Source of the DNA: Candidatus Laterigemmans baculatus
GTDB taxonomy: Bacteria > Planctomycetota > Planctomycetia > Pirellulales > Pirellulaceae
Direction of reading: 5' to 3'
Assembly: GCF_010367455.1 (NCBI RefSeq)
Contig: NZ_WRPR01000078.1
Coordinates: forward strand, 1 to 64,000
DNA length: 64,000 bases
Under the pieces are notes generated by a model. The model was not told where the DNA came from. It saw only the letters and a program-made list of their open reading frames with translations, and made no database searches. Below are positions 53,861 through 63,555 of this stretch, piece by piece. Made by a program: the position numbers and the translations under genes. How positions within the stretch are numbered: position 1 is the stretch's first letter; each line of letters starts with the position of its first letter.

Positions 53861-54303
53861 TCAAACGTCATCGCTGAGGGCTCCCAGGCGACGCTCGGCG
53901 CCGGCGGGATCGCGGGAGCTGGCAAATAGACGTTCCCGCTCTCAACTGGGGCTTGCGGTTCGGCCGACGAGTAAGGTCGCTCGGGTGTGATCGCCGGCTC
54001 GTCGAGCAACTGCCGCCGGGGCGGGCTGGGAGCCGCCTCGTCCTGAAAGGTGACCGTCGCGACCGCTGTGGTGGACGCGGATGCAGGGGCTGACTCGGGA
54101 GTTGGGGCTGGCTCGGGAGTTGGGGCTGGCTCGGGAGTTGGGGCGGCCGAACTTCTCTGCTTTGCAATCGCCTCGGCCAGGGGATGGGGGCCCGCCGGCA
54201 CCGCCGAGGGTTCGGTGAGCCCCGTTTGCCGAGTTGAGGGCGACGCACAGCCTGCAATCGCCAGACTGACCAATGCACTGGTGTAACAGAACAGACGCTT
54301 CAT
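53836..54303 (-). CDS. Lipoprotein N-terminus, probably the 5' part of the deleted TolC gene
   Basis: ATG 54303, 155 residues. Signal peptide with lipobox LAIAGC (Cys18), then a Pro/Ala/Thr-rich stretch containing four short repeats (APTPEP) and a final segment (PAIPPAPSVAWEPSAMTF). No folded domain is apparent. Many CusC/CzcC proteins are lipoproteins with such a start, so this is probably the N-terminus of the TolC protein whose C-terminal part lies at 53411. Start overlaps the stop of the His-rich gene (TGATG). Confidence 0.65.
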   Translation of the reverse strand: MKRLFCYTSALVSLAIAGCASPSTRQTGLTEPSAVPAGPHPLAEAIAKQRSSAAPTPEPAPTPEPAPTPESAPASASTTAVATVTFQDEAAPSPPRRQLLDEPAITPERPYSSAEPQAPVESGNVYLPAPAIPPAPSVAWEPSAMTFDGQPPQRE

Positions 54304-54770
54304 CAGCGGGCTCCTTCGACCGGAGCGGAGCTGTGATGGTGGCTATGGTGAGCGGCGTGGTGGCGAGAGCCTGCTGCCTTGGGGTTGTGGATCCCGATCC
54401 ACCACAGCGACACCGCCGCTCCTGGACGTCCGCAGCGGCCTCCCGGGCAGTCATCGAAACCATTGGCCGGATCGTCATCCCACGGGTAGCTGCCGTAGTA
54501 GAGGAAGCCGCGGTGGGTAGCGAAGCAGGGAGCCGCCGGGGCAGGGCCTGGACACAGCAGGCAATCGCGCGGCGGAAGCATCTTCTGCGGCGGTGGCGGC
54601 AGGTGCTCCGCCGGAAGCGCGGCAACCGAATCGGTCTCATCGGCCGAAGCGCCCGTTGGCACTCCGCCGAGCGCGGCGCCGACGAGGATTGCTCCGAAAA
54701 GTCGCGTCGCTTTGAAACGGCTACGCAAAGTAACAATGCGATACACCACGTCCGAACTCCTTTTCGCCAT
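54303..54770 (-). CDS. Small exported His-rich protein, probable metal binder
   Basis: ATG 54770 (MAKRSSDVVYRIVTLRSRFK), 155 residues. Signal peptide (LFGAILVGAALGGVPTGASA), Pro/Cys-rich middle (PPPRDCLLCPGPAPAAPCF), aromatic segment (FLYYGSYPWDDD) and a His-rich tail (RHHAAHHSHHHSS) suited to binding Cu, Zn or Ni. I do not know the family. First gene of the operon leading into the TolC remnants. Confidence 0.65.
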   Translation of the reverse strand: MAKRSSDVVYRIVTLRSRFKATRLFGAILVGAALGGVPTGASADETDSVAALPAEHLPPPPQKMLPPRDCLLCPGPAPAAPCFATHRGFLYYGSYPWDDDPANGFDDCPGGRCGRPGAAVSLWWIGIHNPKAAGSRHHAAHHSHHHSSAPVEGAR

Positions 54771-55315
54771 GCGGGATCGATCCAGTCTTATGTTCCGCCT
54801 GCTTGGGTGCGGGAGTGATTGGGTGCGGACCGATTGCATGCACCGGCCCCGCTCTTTTGGCGGGCCTGGGATCTAAAGGAGTCTTTCGGGCCGCCTCGCT
54901 CGGCGCCCCGCACCGTTTCCGGTCAAGACACTCAACCCGATTCATTGGAATCACTGCAGACCGTACAATCGATACAGCATGCCGCGAGGCTTCTCGTTCA
55001 TTCAGCTGACGATTGCAACCTCCCGCTCTCGGGCACCTTGCGCGAGACGAAAATCCATGGCGTAAGAAGCAACAGCCAGAATCGAAATCAGCGAAGTTGG
55101 CGCGGAAGTTGATGCACCCCTGAGGGAAGTGTACCGAGGCTACCGCATCGACGGACCGTACGCGGCCGGGCGTGCCGAGAGCACAACGGAACACCGGCTA
55201 CGGATTCCGGTCAGCGCAGGCACAATCACTCGTAGAGGAGTGCAGTCCGGGGAGCATGAACTGCGAATGTTGTTTTTCGAGACCTGTCTGAAGCATTTCT
55301 AGGGAGGATGCAGCG
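54771..55315. other. Intergenic region, 545 bases
   Basis: No supported gene or RNA. It separates the metal operon (minus) from the TUDOR gene (plus), so promoters for both should lie here. Confidence 0.4.
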
Positions 55316-55534
55316 ATGAATCCATTCCATGAGGGGCAAGCGGTGAAATGGAAATGGGGTACTGGCTACGGTCATGGCAAAGTCAAAACCGCATTCACGC
55401 ACAAGGTGACGCGAAAGATTGGCGGTGAGGAGATTACCCGTCACGGCTCCGAGGATAATCCGGCGTACTACGTCGAGGTCGAGGACAGTAACAACGTTCT
55501 TAAACTTCACAGCGAATTACAGAAAGACTCCTGA
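55316..55534 (+). CDS. Hypervirulence-associated TUDOR-domain protein (DUF2945)
   Basis: ATG 55316 with AGGGAGGATG ribosome site, 72 residues, full domain length. FHEGQAVKWKWGTGYGHGKV, TRKIGGEEITRHGSEDNPAY, YVEVEDSNNVLKLHSELQ. Small SH3-like barrel seen in many bacteria; role in stress or nucleic-acid binding is unproven. One base separates its stop from the ATG of the DUF3140 frame, so they form an operon. Confidence 0.87.
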   Translation: MNPFHEGQAVKWKWGTGYGHGKVKTAFTHKVTRKIGGEEITRHGSEDNPAYYVEVEDSNNVLKLHSELQKDS

Positions 55535-55535
55535 T

Positions 55536-55871
55536 ATGAATTCATCCGAACAACAAAAGGTCTAACAGGAATTCAACGACCTGACGAATATGGCTCCGAA
55601 GGAACTGGAAAATTGGCTCCAGACCGAGCAGTCCCAGGCCGTAGGTGACTCAGACTCCGGTGAGTCGACCGGTCATCAGTCGGGTCGACGCATTGTGAAG
55701 ATCAAGCGTACAAAGAAAGCCGATTTGACCGATTCCGACTACGAGCACATGAACAAAGTCACGGGTTACATTAAACGGCACACCGCCCAGCGGCCCAACG
55801 GGGACGTCACTGAGACGCCTTGGCGTTACTCGCTGATGAACTGGGGACACGACCCACTCCACGGCGAATAA
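55536..55871 (+). pseudogene. DUF3140 protein with an early in-frame stop
   Basis: ATG 55536 reads MNSSEQQKV then TAA (55563-55565), then continues in the same frame as QEFNDLTNMAPKELENWL. The remainder (NWLQTEQSQAVGDSDSGEST, HMNKVTGYIKRHTAQRPNGD, WRYSLMNWGHDP) matches the whole DUF3140 family, which normally includes the QEFNDL part. A single base change (for example TAC to TAA) would explain it. An internal ATG 55590 could still make a 93-residue protein lacking the start; no good ribosome site precedes it. Confidence 0.75.
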
Positions 55872-55988
55872 CCCCCGCCCCGTCATCGTCGCCTTTCGCT
55901 CCCGTGTTAGCGGTCACTCACGAACTCTACCATGTTTAGGCATGCCGAGGCGGCCAGGGCTTGTCGACGCCAGTTTTCTTGATAGAAA

Positions 55989-56028
<40 letters not shown>

Positions 56029-56359
56029 GCGAAGAAGCCCACTGCTAATTTCAATGCCTCTGAGCATTCTCTATAAAGAAACCAGCGTCGCACGAAACCC
56101 CGAGGTAGCCACAGTGGGTCACCAAAAGCAAGCCCAGAGTGTGCGCACACCGGCCAAAACCTTGCAAGTATTAGCTCGCGTACATCATAGGTTAGGAGTT
56201 ATAGGGTTTCGTGGCGTCGGTGGAGGCGACCCTCGCTGCATCACAGCCAGAGACCGACTCATCGCTGGCTAAACCCTACGTGGAAGTCGACGCCCTAGCC
56301 GAACGGCTGGAGGCATGGCAGCAGGCACCACTCTGCGTCCGAAATTGCCCGCTGCTTGC
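56029..56359. other. Gap after the broken tRNA
   Basis: No supported gene. Somewhat lower GC than neighbours. It is the first sequence of the segment joined to the tRNA half, so it would carry one attachment end if this is an integrated element. Confidence 0.4.
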
Positions 56360-56914
56360 TCACCGCGGCGGACGGAGCACCGACCAATCGAGCCGCCGCT
56401 GGCTGTGGGGGCGCTGGGGGCGAATCTGGCTCAGCAGGTCGCGGACTGAGAATCCGGCGTTCGGGCCCGAGAAGATCCACAGCATCGGGTGGCCATCGCC
56501 CGCCGCGAGCGTCACGGACGGCTCTTCGCCGAAGTCGACAACGGCCGGCGGAAAGCGATCGTGCTCGGTGCTCAAGATCACCTGGTCGACGAGCGACAAC
56601 GCGATCTCACTGTGCTTCGGCCGTCTCTTCACGACGCGCTGCCAGAGGCCGTTCGCCGTGACCGGAACGATCGGCCGCCGGATCCGCGGTTCACCGAACC
56701 GCGTCAGGAAATCGATGGCAGTCGACACAACCTCCCGCCAGTCCGAGTCCCACGCGTCGTCGCTATCGGCGAACTCCGCGAAACCAGCCTCCGCAAAGCA
56801 ATCATCCGCATCGACCGGCGACGGCCACACGGCAAGCACCTGCACCGCCGAGGGCAGCGTTATGGTACCGGCACCGGTCAGAACCGCGTCCCAGTGGAAC
56901 GTCTGGATCTTCAA
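56360..56914 (-). CDS. Unknown protein (184 residues)
   Basis: TTG 56914. MKIQTFHWDAVLTGAGTITL, then an acidic segment (DADDCFAEAGFAEFADSDDA) and DSDWREVVSTAIDFLTRFGE. Soluble, mixed alpha/beta. I recall similar small planctomycete proteins but no function. The end (QRPHSQRRLDWSVLRPPR) looks less protein-like and may be read-through into rearranged DNA. Confidence 0.55.
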   Translation of the reverse strand: MKIQTFHWDAVLTGAGTITLPSAVQVLAVWPSPVDADDCFAEAGFAEFADSDDAWDSDWREVVSTAIDFLTRFGEPRIRRPIVPVTANGLWQRVVKRRPKHSEIALSLVDQVILSTEHDRFPPAVVDFGEEPSVTLAAGDGHPMLWIFSGPNAGFSVRDLLSQIRPQRPHSQRRLDWSVLRPPR

Positions 56915-57129
56915 TTGTTTTGGCTCCCCTGGTACATCTCTGCCTCACGGTCTGGGTGAAGTTCAGATTGACGCGCGGGTACCAGTAATCGCCATTCGGG
57001 GGGGGCGCACCGCTCAGCAGTGTCTCTGGCATCCCATCGCCTGCTCGGCAGCTTCCTATGAGCGCGCGGAGCACAGACAACGATTGCGAGACCGCTCGCT
57101 TCCCTTCTACACGGTTTTGCCTCTGTGCA

Positions 57130-57302
57130 CCCGAACGGTATCTCACTCGCAAACGCCAACGTTAGCGAAACCCGAATCCGCCGCCCCCGTGGGCCTGCCG
57201 GTGGGCCCATCAGCAGCCATCGAGGCCGAACTGCTAAACCTGTTCCGGACCCTCGACCCAGCCGCCCAAGCCGACCTGCTAGCCGTGGGGAGGGCCCCCT
57301 GA
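57130..57302 (+). pseudogene. Possible C-terminal gene remnant
   Basis: The last about 30 codons of a long plus frame read AIEAELLNLFRTLDPAAQAD then LLAVGRAP stop, which has the look of a real helical protein end, while everything before it in that frame is antisense to the 56360-56914 gene. Family unknown. Confidence 0.3.
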
Positions 57303-57507
57303 AGGGCTCGATGTGGTGGCCCGTTGTCGCTTTTGATCTCGGCCTCGCCGCGCAGCTATGATAGAGGAACGAAAGTACACACGGTACCGAAGCGTCGCCA
57401 GTTGATTGCGAACCGGTGTTGCAGGCAGCCGCGGGATCCACTACCGACGCCGTCAGAACTGCACCGAGCGCGACGTCGGTGCCGGTCCCCAGAACGAGAG
57501 GTTCGCC

Positions 57508-58266
57508 ATGGATGATCTGGAGAATGTCGAGCTCGATTTTAGGATCGAAGGAGACAACGTGCATCCAGACACTGTGCCACTCCGTGATCTGCTTCGCGCG
57601 GTGCAGTTGTACGAACGTGCCGTTCGAATCGCCTCGAATGCCTGGGATAAAGGCGTGCACGATGAGCTCTATCTTGTACAAATAGAGGACAAGAGCGCGT
57701 CGCTCGTGCTTCGGACTTCCCCATCGCGTGCTTCCGTCGTCGAGCGGCTTCATCACCTAATTGCTGTTGAGGATCTCGCCAAGTTACCGGAACAGTGCAC
57801 CAAAGCCATTGAAGAACTCGCAGGGCTGATGGCGAAGCGAGCTTGGAATCTTTCGGTGGGCGCTCGGGGGCTTGGCGTGTATTTTCCAGCGATTCCGCGC
57901 AACTTCAAACACGGGGTTCAGGACGTCTATAGGGAGGAAACGACTCTGTATGCCAATTTGCGGTCGGTCGACGTCGACAATCTAGCCGCCACGATTCATG
58001 TTTCCGGCGGCAAGGTTAAAGCTCGTGTTTTGAATGAAACCGTTGCGAAGAAGCTCGGCGCAAAGCTAAAGACGACCATTGAACTGAGCGGGCGAGCCGA
58101 GTGGGATACAAGAAACAGAATGCTGGTGGGATTCCTGATCCGGGAGATTGGTGAGTATGAGCCCGCGGATCCCTTGACGGCATTTGCAGAACTCGCTGCA
58201 GCCTCAGGAGGACGCTGGGACACGGTGGATCCGGACCGCTACGCGAAAGCGATGAGGCAAGAGTGA
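57508..58266 (+). CDS. Unknown protein coupled to a PIN nuclease
   Basis: ATG 57508 (MDDLENVELDFRIEGDNVHP) with GAGAGG upstream, 252 residues. An N-terminal acidic strand-helix region (TVPLRDLLRAVQLYERAVRI) and beta-rich centre (LYLVQIEDKSASLVLRTSPS, NLAATIHVSGGKVKARVLNE), then LIREIGEYEPADPLTAFAEL. No signal peptide, no known motif; not an obvious AbrB, RHH or HTH antitoxin. Its stop overlaps the GTG of the PIN gene by four bases. The size and coupling suggest a partner protein of the nuclease: antitoxin, sensor or RNA-binding adaptor (inference). Confidence 0.7.
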   Translation: MDDLENVELDFRIEGDNVHPDTVPLRDLLRAVQLYERAVRIASNAWDKGVHDELYLVQIEDKSASLVLRTSPSRASVVERLHHLIAVEDLAKLPEQCTKAIEELAGLMAKRAWNLSVGARGLGVYFPAIPRNFKHGVQDVYREETTLYANLRSVDVDNLAATIHVSGGKVKARVLNETVAKKLGAKLKTTIELSGRAEWDTRNRMLVGFLIREIGEYEPADPLTAFAELAAASGGRWDTVDPDRYAKAMRQE

Positions 58267-58784
58267 AAATCTGCCTCGACACGAATGTGCTGATCTGGGG
58301 GGTCCGTGGCGCTGCGTCGCCTGGTCAGGACGAAATGGTCCAATATGCAAGAAATGCCCTAATGCGGATGAGTGTGGAGCGAGCCGAAATGGCGATCCCC
58401 ACGCCCGTTATGTCCGAGTATTTAGTCGATTCCGACACGGGCAGGCGGGAGAATGAAGTCAAGACGCTTAGGAAGAACTTTCAAATATTGCCCTTCGACG
58501 CTTTGGCGGCCAGCGAAGCTGCACTGCTCGTCAAATCCTCTAGGACGAACCGTGAGGAGCATTTCGGGGGGAGAGTCGCGATTAAGTTCGATGCGATGAT
58601 TCTTGCGTGGGCGATTGTTCATAAGTGCCACTGCATATTGACCTACAACACCCGCGAGATGTCTACGATAGCGCGTGGGAGAATTGCGGTTCAAGACCTC
58701 GTTCAGTTCGTCGATGCGCCGCAGTCGTCGATGCTGCCGCCATCACCGCGGCAAACCGATCTGGACGATTTTTTTAAGCCGTGA
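58263..58784 (+). CDS. PIN-domain ribonuclease-like protein
   Basis: GTG 58263, 173 residues. PIN fold: MKICLDTNVLIWGVRG (Asp6), MSEYLVD (Glu52), AIKFDAMILAWAIVH (Asp110) and HCILTYNTREM, where Asn129 stands in the usual fourth acid position. PIN toxins of VapC type cut tRNA or rRNA; here length and the C-terminal tail (PPSPRQTDLDDFFKP) exceed most VapC. The gene is translated with the unknown protein upstream and ends 11 bases from the convergent hsdR. Confidence 0.82.
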   Translation: MKICLDTNVLIWGVRGAASPGQDEMVQYARNALMRMSVERAEMAIPTPVMSEYLVDSDTGRRENEVKTLRKNFQILPFDALAASEAALLVKSSRTNREEHFGGRVAIKFDAMILAWAIVHKCHCILTYNTREMSTIARGRIAVQDLVQFVDAPQSSMLPPSPRQTDLDDFFKP

Positions 58785-58795
58785 TCCTCCGTTTC

Positions 58796-61700
58796 TTACA
58801 CCCATCCCTCGCAGAGCACCGCGGCCTGCTCTAGGACCTCTTTGGTGGCTTCGGCTTGGAGGTCAGGGGGGTAGCCGTGTTTGCGGAGGATTCGGCGGAC
58901 TAGGACTCGGATTCGGGCTCTTGCCGATTCGCGTTCGGTCCAGTCGATGGTGACGCTGCGGCGGACGGTTTGGACGAGCTCGGTGGCGATCACTTTCAGC
59001 TCGTCGCTCCCCATCGCTTCCATCGCGCTTTCGTTCTGGGCCAGCGCGTCATAGAAGCAGATTTCGTCGTCGCTCAGCCCCAGCTCTTCGCCTCGCCGCT
59101 GGGCCGCCTGCAGGCTTTTGGCCATCTTGATCAGGTCGTCGATTAGCTCGACCGTCGAAATCGAGCGGTTGTGGTAGGCGGTCAGGACCTGCTTGAGCAT
59201 CTCGGAGAACGACCGCGACTGCGTGACATTTCGCTTCGCCTGGAATTTCACTTCGTCCGAGAGCAGCTTCTTGAGCAGCTCGGCGGCGACGTTCTTGTAC
59301 GGGAGCGAACGAACTTCCTCGAGGAACTCGTCTGACAGGATCGAAACATCGGGCCGCTCCATCCCGGCCGCGGCAAAAACGTCGATCACTTCGTCGCTGG
59401 CGGTGACGACGGCTTTGGAGACCAGTTGGCGAACGGCGTGGTCGAGCTCCGATTCCGATTTGCCGCTGGGCGAATACTTGCGGAACGCGGTCCGCACGAT
59501 CTGGAAGAAGGCGACGTCCTCGCGAATCTCGTGGGCGTATTCGGAGGTCGGGCAGAGGGCGAAGGCGCGGGACAGGTTGTCGACGTGGGCGATCCACCGC
59601 TGACGCCCCTCCTCCTGCTCGAGCAGAAAGTCCTGGGCGGCCACCATCAGCGAGAGCCGATCCCCTGCTCTGCCGCTGGTCCACCGCGACCAGTCGAAAC
59701 CGTGGAGCATGTCGCAGCACAGCTCGTAGTGCTTTTGCAGGGCCTCGACCGCTTCGCGGGTGTCGACCGTCGTCTGTCCCTTGCCGCCGCTCTCGGTGTA
59801 GGTCCGCAGCGCCTTTTGCAACGCGTCGCCGATCCCCAAGTAGTCGACGACCAGCCCGCCCGGTTTTTCGCGGAACACGCGGTTGACCCGCGCGATCGCC
59901 TGCATCAGCCCGTGCCCCTGCATCGGTTTGTCGACGTACATCGTGTGCAGCGAGGGAGCGTCGAAACCGGTCAGCCACATATCGCGGACGATCACCAGCC
60001 GGAACGGGCTGCTGGGGTCTTTGAACTGCGTGGCCAGCGCCCGGCGTCGCTGCTTGGTGCGGATATGCTTCTGCCACTCCGCCCCGTCGGAGGCCGAGCC
60101 GGTCATGATCACCTTCACGAAGCCCTGGTCGTCGTCGATGTCCCGCTCGCTCGCCGCCGATTTGGTGAAGCGATACGTGCGGGCCTCGGGCGATTCGGCC
60201 ACCTGCGCCAGCGCCCCGTCTTGGGCGAGCTTCCCATCCGGCTGCGGCTTACCGGCCCACTCGGGCCGCAGGCGGATGATTTCATCGTACAGCTCGACGC
60301 AGATCCGGCGGCTCATGCAGACGATCATCCCTTTGCCGTCCAGCGACTCGAGCCGCTTTTCAAAATGCTCGACCACGTCCCGGGCCAGCACCCGGATGCG
60401 GTCATCATCGCCGACCATCGACTCGAGCGCCGCCCATCGGGACTTCAGCTTCTCCCGGGTCTCCGATTCCTCCTCCTCGGTGATCGCTTCAAAGTCGTCG
60501 TCGATGCCGCTGACCGCTTTGTCCTCCAGCGCCAGCTTGATCACCCGGCTCTCGTAGTAGATCGGCACGGTCGCCTTGTCTTCGACCGCCCGCTGGATGT
60601 CATAGACGCTGATGTAGTCGCCAAAGACCGCGCGGGTGTTTTTGTCGCTCTGCTCGATCGGCGTCCCGGTGAACCCGATGAAGGAAGCGTTGGGGAGTGC
60701 GTCGCGGATGTTGCGAGCGAACCCGTAGGAGATTTTTTCGGGGTCCTTCTTATCGCGGCGAGCCCGAAACCCGTACTGGCTGCGGTGGGCCTCGTCGGCG
60801 ATCACGACGACGTTGCTCCGCTCGGTCAGCGTAGGGAATTTTCCCGACGTCTCGGCGAACTTGTGGACGGTGGTGAAGACGACGCCCCCGGAGGCGACTT
60901 GCAGCAGCTCGCGGAGGTGCTCGATCGAGTCGGCCTGCACCGGCTTCTGCCGGAGGATTTCATAGCACCGCTGGAATTGGCCAAACAGCTGGTCGTCCAG
61001 GTCGTTGCGGTCGGTCAGCACGACCAGCGTCGGGTTGTTCATCCGCGGATCGGCGACGACCAATCCCGCGTAGAAGAGCATCGTAAAACTCTTGCCGCTC
61101 CCCTGCGTGTGCCAGACGACCCCGCCACGGTGATCGCCGCCGGGGCGGCTGGCCGCGACGGTCGATTCGATGGCGGCCTGGGCCGCGTGGAACTGGTGGT
61201 AGCCGGCCAGGATCTTGTGGACGCGGTCGCTGTCGGTGTCGTCCTCGAACAGCACAAAATTCTGCACCAGCGGCAGCAGACGCTCCGGGGCTAGCGCGCC
61301 GCGGATCAGGATTTCCAGCTCCGTCTTGCCTTTGACCGGCCGTTCCTCCTCAACGGTCCGCCACGGCTTGAACCACTCACGGCCGGCCGTCAGCGAGCCA
61401 ATTTGAGCCTTGTGGCCGTCACTGACGACCAGCAGCTCGTTGTAGTGGAACAGCGAGGGGATCTGCGCCTCGTAGGTCCCCAGTTGCTTGAAGGCGTCGT
61501 CGATCGTCGCCTCCTGGTCGGCCGCGCTCTTGAGCTCGAGGACCGCGATCGGCAGCCCGTTGACGAAAACGACGACGTCGGGCCGCCGCGTGTGGCCGCT
61601 CTCCTGGACCGTGAACTGGTTGACGGCCAGGAAGTCGTTCGCCGCGGGCGAGTCGCAGTTCAACAACCGCACCCGGTCGCCGGCGATCGAGCCGTCGTCG

Positions 61701-62011
61701 CGGCGGTACTCAACCTCGACCCCGTCGCGGAGCATCGCGTGGAAGCGGCGGTTAGCGGCGATCAGCGTCGGCGCGTCGATTCGCAAAACGTTCCGCAGCG
61801 CCTCGTCGCGGGCCTCGGCCGGCACGTCGGGGTTCAGCCGGTCAATCGCTTCCCGCAGCCGCCCAGCGAGCACCACGTCGCCAAAGGAGTCCCGTTCGGG
61901 TGAGTCACCATCAGGGGCGAGCTCAGGGCCAGAGGCGGTCGAATATCCAAGCTCGGCCAGCCAATCGAGGGCGGCCTGTTCGACGGTGGTTTCGTTGAAG
62001 GCGAGGGACAT
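58796..62011 (-). CDS. hsdR: Type I restriction endonuclease R subunit (EcoR124-like HsdR)
   Basis: ATG 62011 ([18 protein letters not shown]), 1071 residues, full length. Functions as DNA translocase and nuclease with HsdM and HsdS. Seen: HsdR_N nuclease domain with [20 protein letters not shown] (PD-(D/E)xK core around 150-160), Walker [12 protein letters not shown] (near 310), [13 protein letters not shown] (DEAH), [27 protein letters not shown] and [10 protein letters not shown] (motifs V/VI), then the helical C-terminal domain. All catalytic motifs are intact. Minus strand, downstream of HIRAN and hsdS; hsdM is presumably beyond 64000. Confidence 0.95.
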   Translation of the reverse strand: MSLAFNETTVEQAALDWLAELGYSTASGPELAPDGDSPERDSFGDVVLAGRLREAIDRLNPDVPAEARDEALRNVLRIDAPTLIAANRRFHAMLRDGVEVEYRRDDGSIAGDRVRLLNCDSPAANDFLAVNQFTVQESGHTRRPDVVVFVNGLPIAVLELKSAADQEATIDDAFKQLGTYEAQIPSLFHYNELLVVSDGHKAQIGSLTAGREWFKPWRTVEEERPVKGKTELEILIRGALAPERLLPLVQNFVLFEDDTDSDRVHKILAGYHQFHAAQAAIESTVAASRPGGDHRGGVVWHTQGSGKSFTMLFYAGLVVADPRMNNPTLVVLTDRNDLDDQLFGQFQRCYEILRQKPVQADSIEHLRELLQVASGGVVFTTVHKFAETSGKFPTLTERSNVVVIADEAHRSQYGFRARRDKKDPEKISYGFARNIRDALPNASFIGFTGTPIEQSDKNTRAVFGDYISVYDIQRAVEDKATVPIYYESRVIKLALEDKAVSGIDDDFEAITEEEESETREKLKSRWAALESMVGDDDRIRVLARDVVEHFEKRLESLDGKGMIVCMSRRICVELYDEIIRLRPEWAGKPQPDGKLAQDGALAQVAESPEARTYRFTKSAASERDIDDDQGFVKVIMTGSASDGAEWQKHIRTKQRRRALATQFKDPSSPFRLVIVRDMWLTGFDAPSLHTMYVDKPMQGHGLMQAIARVNRVFREKPGGLVVDYLGIGDALQKALRTYTESGGKGQTTVDTREAVEALQKHYELCCDMLHGFDWSRWTSGRAGDRLSLMVAAQDFLLEQEEGRQRWIAHVDNLSRAFALCPTSEYAHEIREDVAFFQIVRTAFRKYSPSGKSESELDHAVRQLVSKAVVTASDEVIDVFAAAGMERPDVSILSDEFLEEVRSLPYKNVAAELLKKLLSDEVKFQAKRNVTQSRSFSEMLKQVLTAYHNRSISTVELIDDLIKMAKSLQAAQRRGEELGLSDDEICFYDALAQNESAMEAMGSDELKVIATELVQTVRRSVTIDWTERESARARIRVLVRRILRKHGYPPDLQAEATKEVLEQAAVLCEGWV

Positions 62012-62297
62012 GCGGTCGCGAGGCACAGGTGCGGAGTCGGAAGAGCCCCGATGATAGTCAAACGCTTGCCTCGCGTGGGGGGGCAGCTGGCTGAATAGCG
62101 TCGGTGTGCAAGGATGGGCGGAGCGGCCAGCCACAGAGAGCACGGAGGGCACGGAGAGAAGGAGGAGGGCTGCGATCGGGTGAGCCAGCCATCGCGCGCA
62201 CCAGCCACAGAGTGGCGACAGAGAATAGCCCACGGCGTGAGCCGTGGGTTGGCGGCCCCGCCACGCGCGCACCAGCCCCAGCGGGGCGACACAGGGA
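62012..62297. repeat. Intergenic repeats between HIRAN and hsdR genes
   Basis: A 30-base unit with core GCGCGCACCAGCC..GGCGAC occurs at 62193-62222 and 62265-62294; between them CCCACGGCGTGAGCCGTGGG (62230-62249) is a near-perfect hairpin. 62127-62160 has AGCACGGAGGGCACGGAGAG. No gene seen. Confidence 0.7.
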
Positions 62298-63044
62298 TCA
62301 CCCCGCCGGCACGCCCGCGACGATCGGCTCGAATTCTTCGCCGCGGCAGGGCTGGAAGTCGGCCGGCCAGCAGGCTCGCAGCCGGCAGAGCAGCCGTTGC
62401 TGCATCGGCGCGTCTTGGTTGACCCGCTGGACGAACAGCCGCACCTCGTTCGTCGGGCACTCCTCGAGGAGATGCCTGACGTCGGCGGCGAGATAGCGGG
62501 GGACGTAACCCAGCGGGGTGCCGTGGGCAAAGATCGCCACCGCGTTCGGGTCCTTCGGGTTCAGCGGCTGAGGACGGAGCTGGAGCTCGTCCCCCGGGTG
62601 CAACTGCTCGAGCACCGGGCCGGCGTTGGGCAGGTGGTAGCGGACGCCGTGGGCGAAAAAGTGATTGATGAAGCAGCCGCGGGAGTCCGGCACCGGGCAG
62701 GGGAATAATTCCACCGCGTCGGTTTGCTTGATACCCTGCGTCCGCCCCAGCACCACCAGCGGCTCCGGAGACTCGTCGGCGCTCAGCCCGCTCCACTCCA
62801 GGTAGGCCTTGAATTCAGGCCGGGACGGCGGCAGCAGGCGGTTTTTGAACAGCGGGAACAGCTCGTCCGATTCGTAGACCTGCTCGAGCTCCGGCATCCC
62901 GTCAAAGGGCTGGAAACCGGGCAGCGTCTGGGCTCCCCGAGTGTACCGGAAGCGGTAGACGCTGCCATCGAAGTCCAAGCGGCCCACGGGCCCCCACACG
63001 GGCGGCGGTTCTTTCATGTGCCAGGCGACGTACAGGAAGTTCAT
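62298..63044 (-). CDS. HIRAN-domain protein of the type I restriction locus
   Basis: ATG 63044 ([17 protein letters not shown]), 248 residues. N-terminal part: phage/HIRAN-associated [20 protein letters not shown] and [20 protein letters not shown], reminiscent of HipA-N/HIRAN pairings. C-terminal HIRAN at about 135-225: [35 protein letters not shown] and [15 protein letters not shown] domains recognise stalled forks or 3' ends of damaged DNA. Its place between hsdS and hsdR suggests it is part of the restriction operon, perhaps controlling or guiding it (inference). Confidence 0.8.
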   Translation of the reverse strand: MNFLYVAWHMKEPPPVWGPVGRLDFDGSVYRFRYTRGAQTLPGFQPFDGMPELEQVYESDELFPLFKNRLLPPSRPEFKAYLEWSGLSADESPEPLVVLGRTQGIKQTDAVELFPCPVPDSRGCFINHFFAHGVRYHLPNAGPVLEQLHPGDELQLRPQPLNPKDPNAVAIFAHGTPLGYVPRYLAADVRHLLEECPTNEVRLFVQRVNQDAPMQQRLLCRLRACWPADFQPCRGEEFEPIVAGVPAG

Positions 63045-63555
63045 GGGGCTCAGTCTAACGATGCGGCATAGCGCCGGTGCATCCGCCGGTGTGACGGTTT
63101 CGCCTCTCGCTATGGCGGCTGACCCGGTGTGGAGTTCGGCGAGCCGGAGTTTAAATGAGCTTAAATAAGTAAGCCGTGGTGGACCAACGGTTTGCGGCAA
63201 TCCCATAGCGTGCAACGCCAGTCAAATTAAATGCCGGCGTCTCTAGTGTTAGCCCACTGTCGCTCCCGCCGATACTAGCCGCGTTGTCCGTGGACGCCCT
63301 CGCGTGTTGGAAGAGTAGCTTGAGTTGAATCAGCGACTTACCGATACTGATCCAGAGCTCGTCTGCCATGTGTAGAAGGAGTAGCGAAGCCGTCCTTCGG
63401 GGCGGCTTCAGCTGTTTTAGGGGTTGGTTACCATCCCTGCTGCTCCTTCCCGAGTTGCTCCACGTCGTAGGCGAGATCGCGGTCGACCTCGATCACGGGG
63501 TACATCGGCAACGGGCCTGCGTCACCGCCCAGGCCCGCGTCGTGCTGCGGTCCGG
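63045..63555. other. 510-base gap between HIRAN and hsdS
   Basis: A minus frame at 63151-63369 (72 codons, MADELWISIGKSLIQLKLLF) may be a small gene but lacks support. On the minus strand near 63429-63509 a short frame MYPVIEVDRDLAYDVEQLGK ends EQQGW stop and looks like the end of a removed gene. Confidence 0.4.
63386..63409. terminator. UUCG-type hairpin
   Basis: GAAGCCGTCC-TTCG-GGGCGGCTTC, ten pairs (one G-T) with a stable tetraloop, followed on the plus strand by AGCTGTTTTAG. Possible terminator or mRNA-stabilising hairpin in the restriction operon. Confidence 0.5.

Noticed and set aside
59426-61294. 622-codon plus-strand open frame
   Set aside because: Antisense of the intact hsdR gene.
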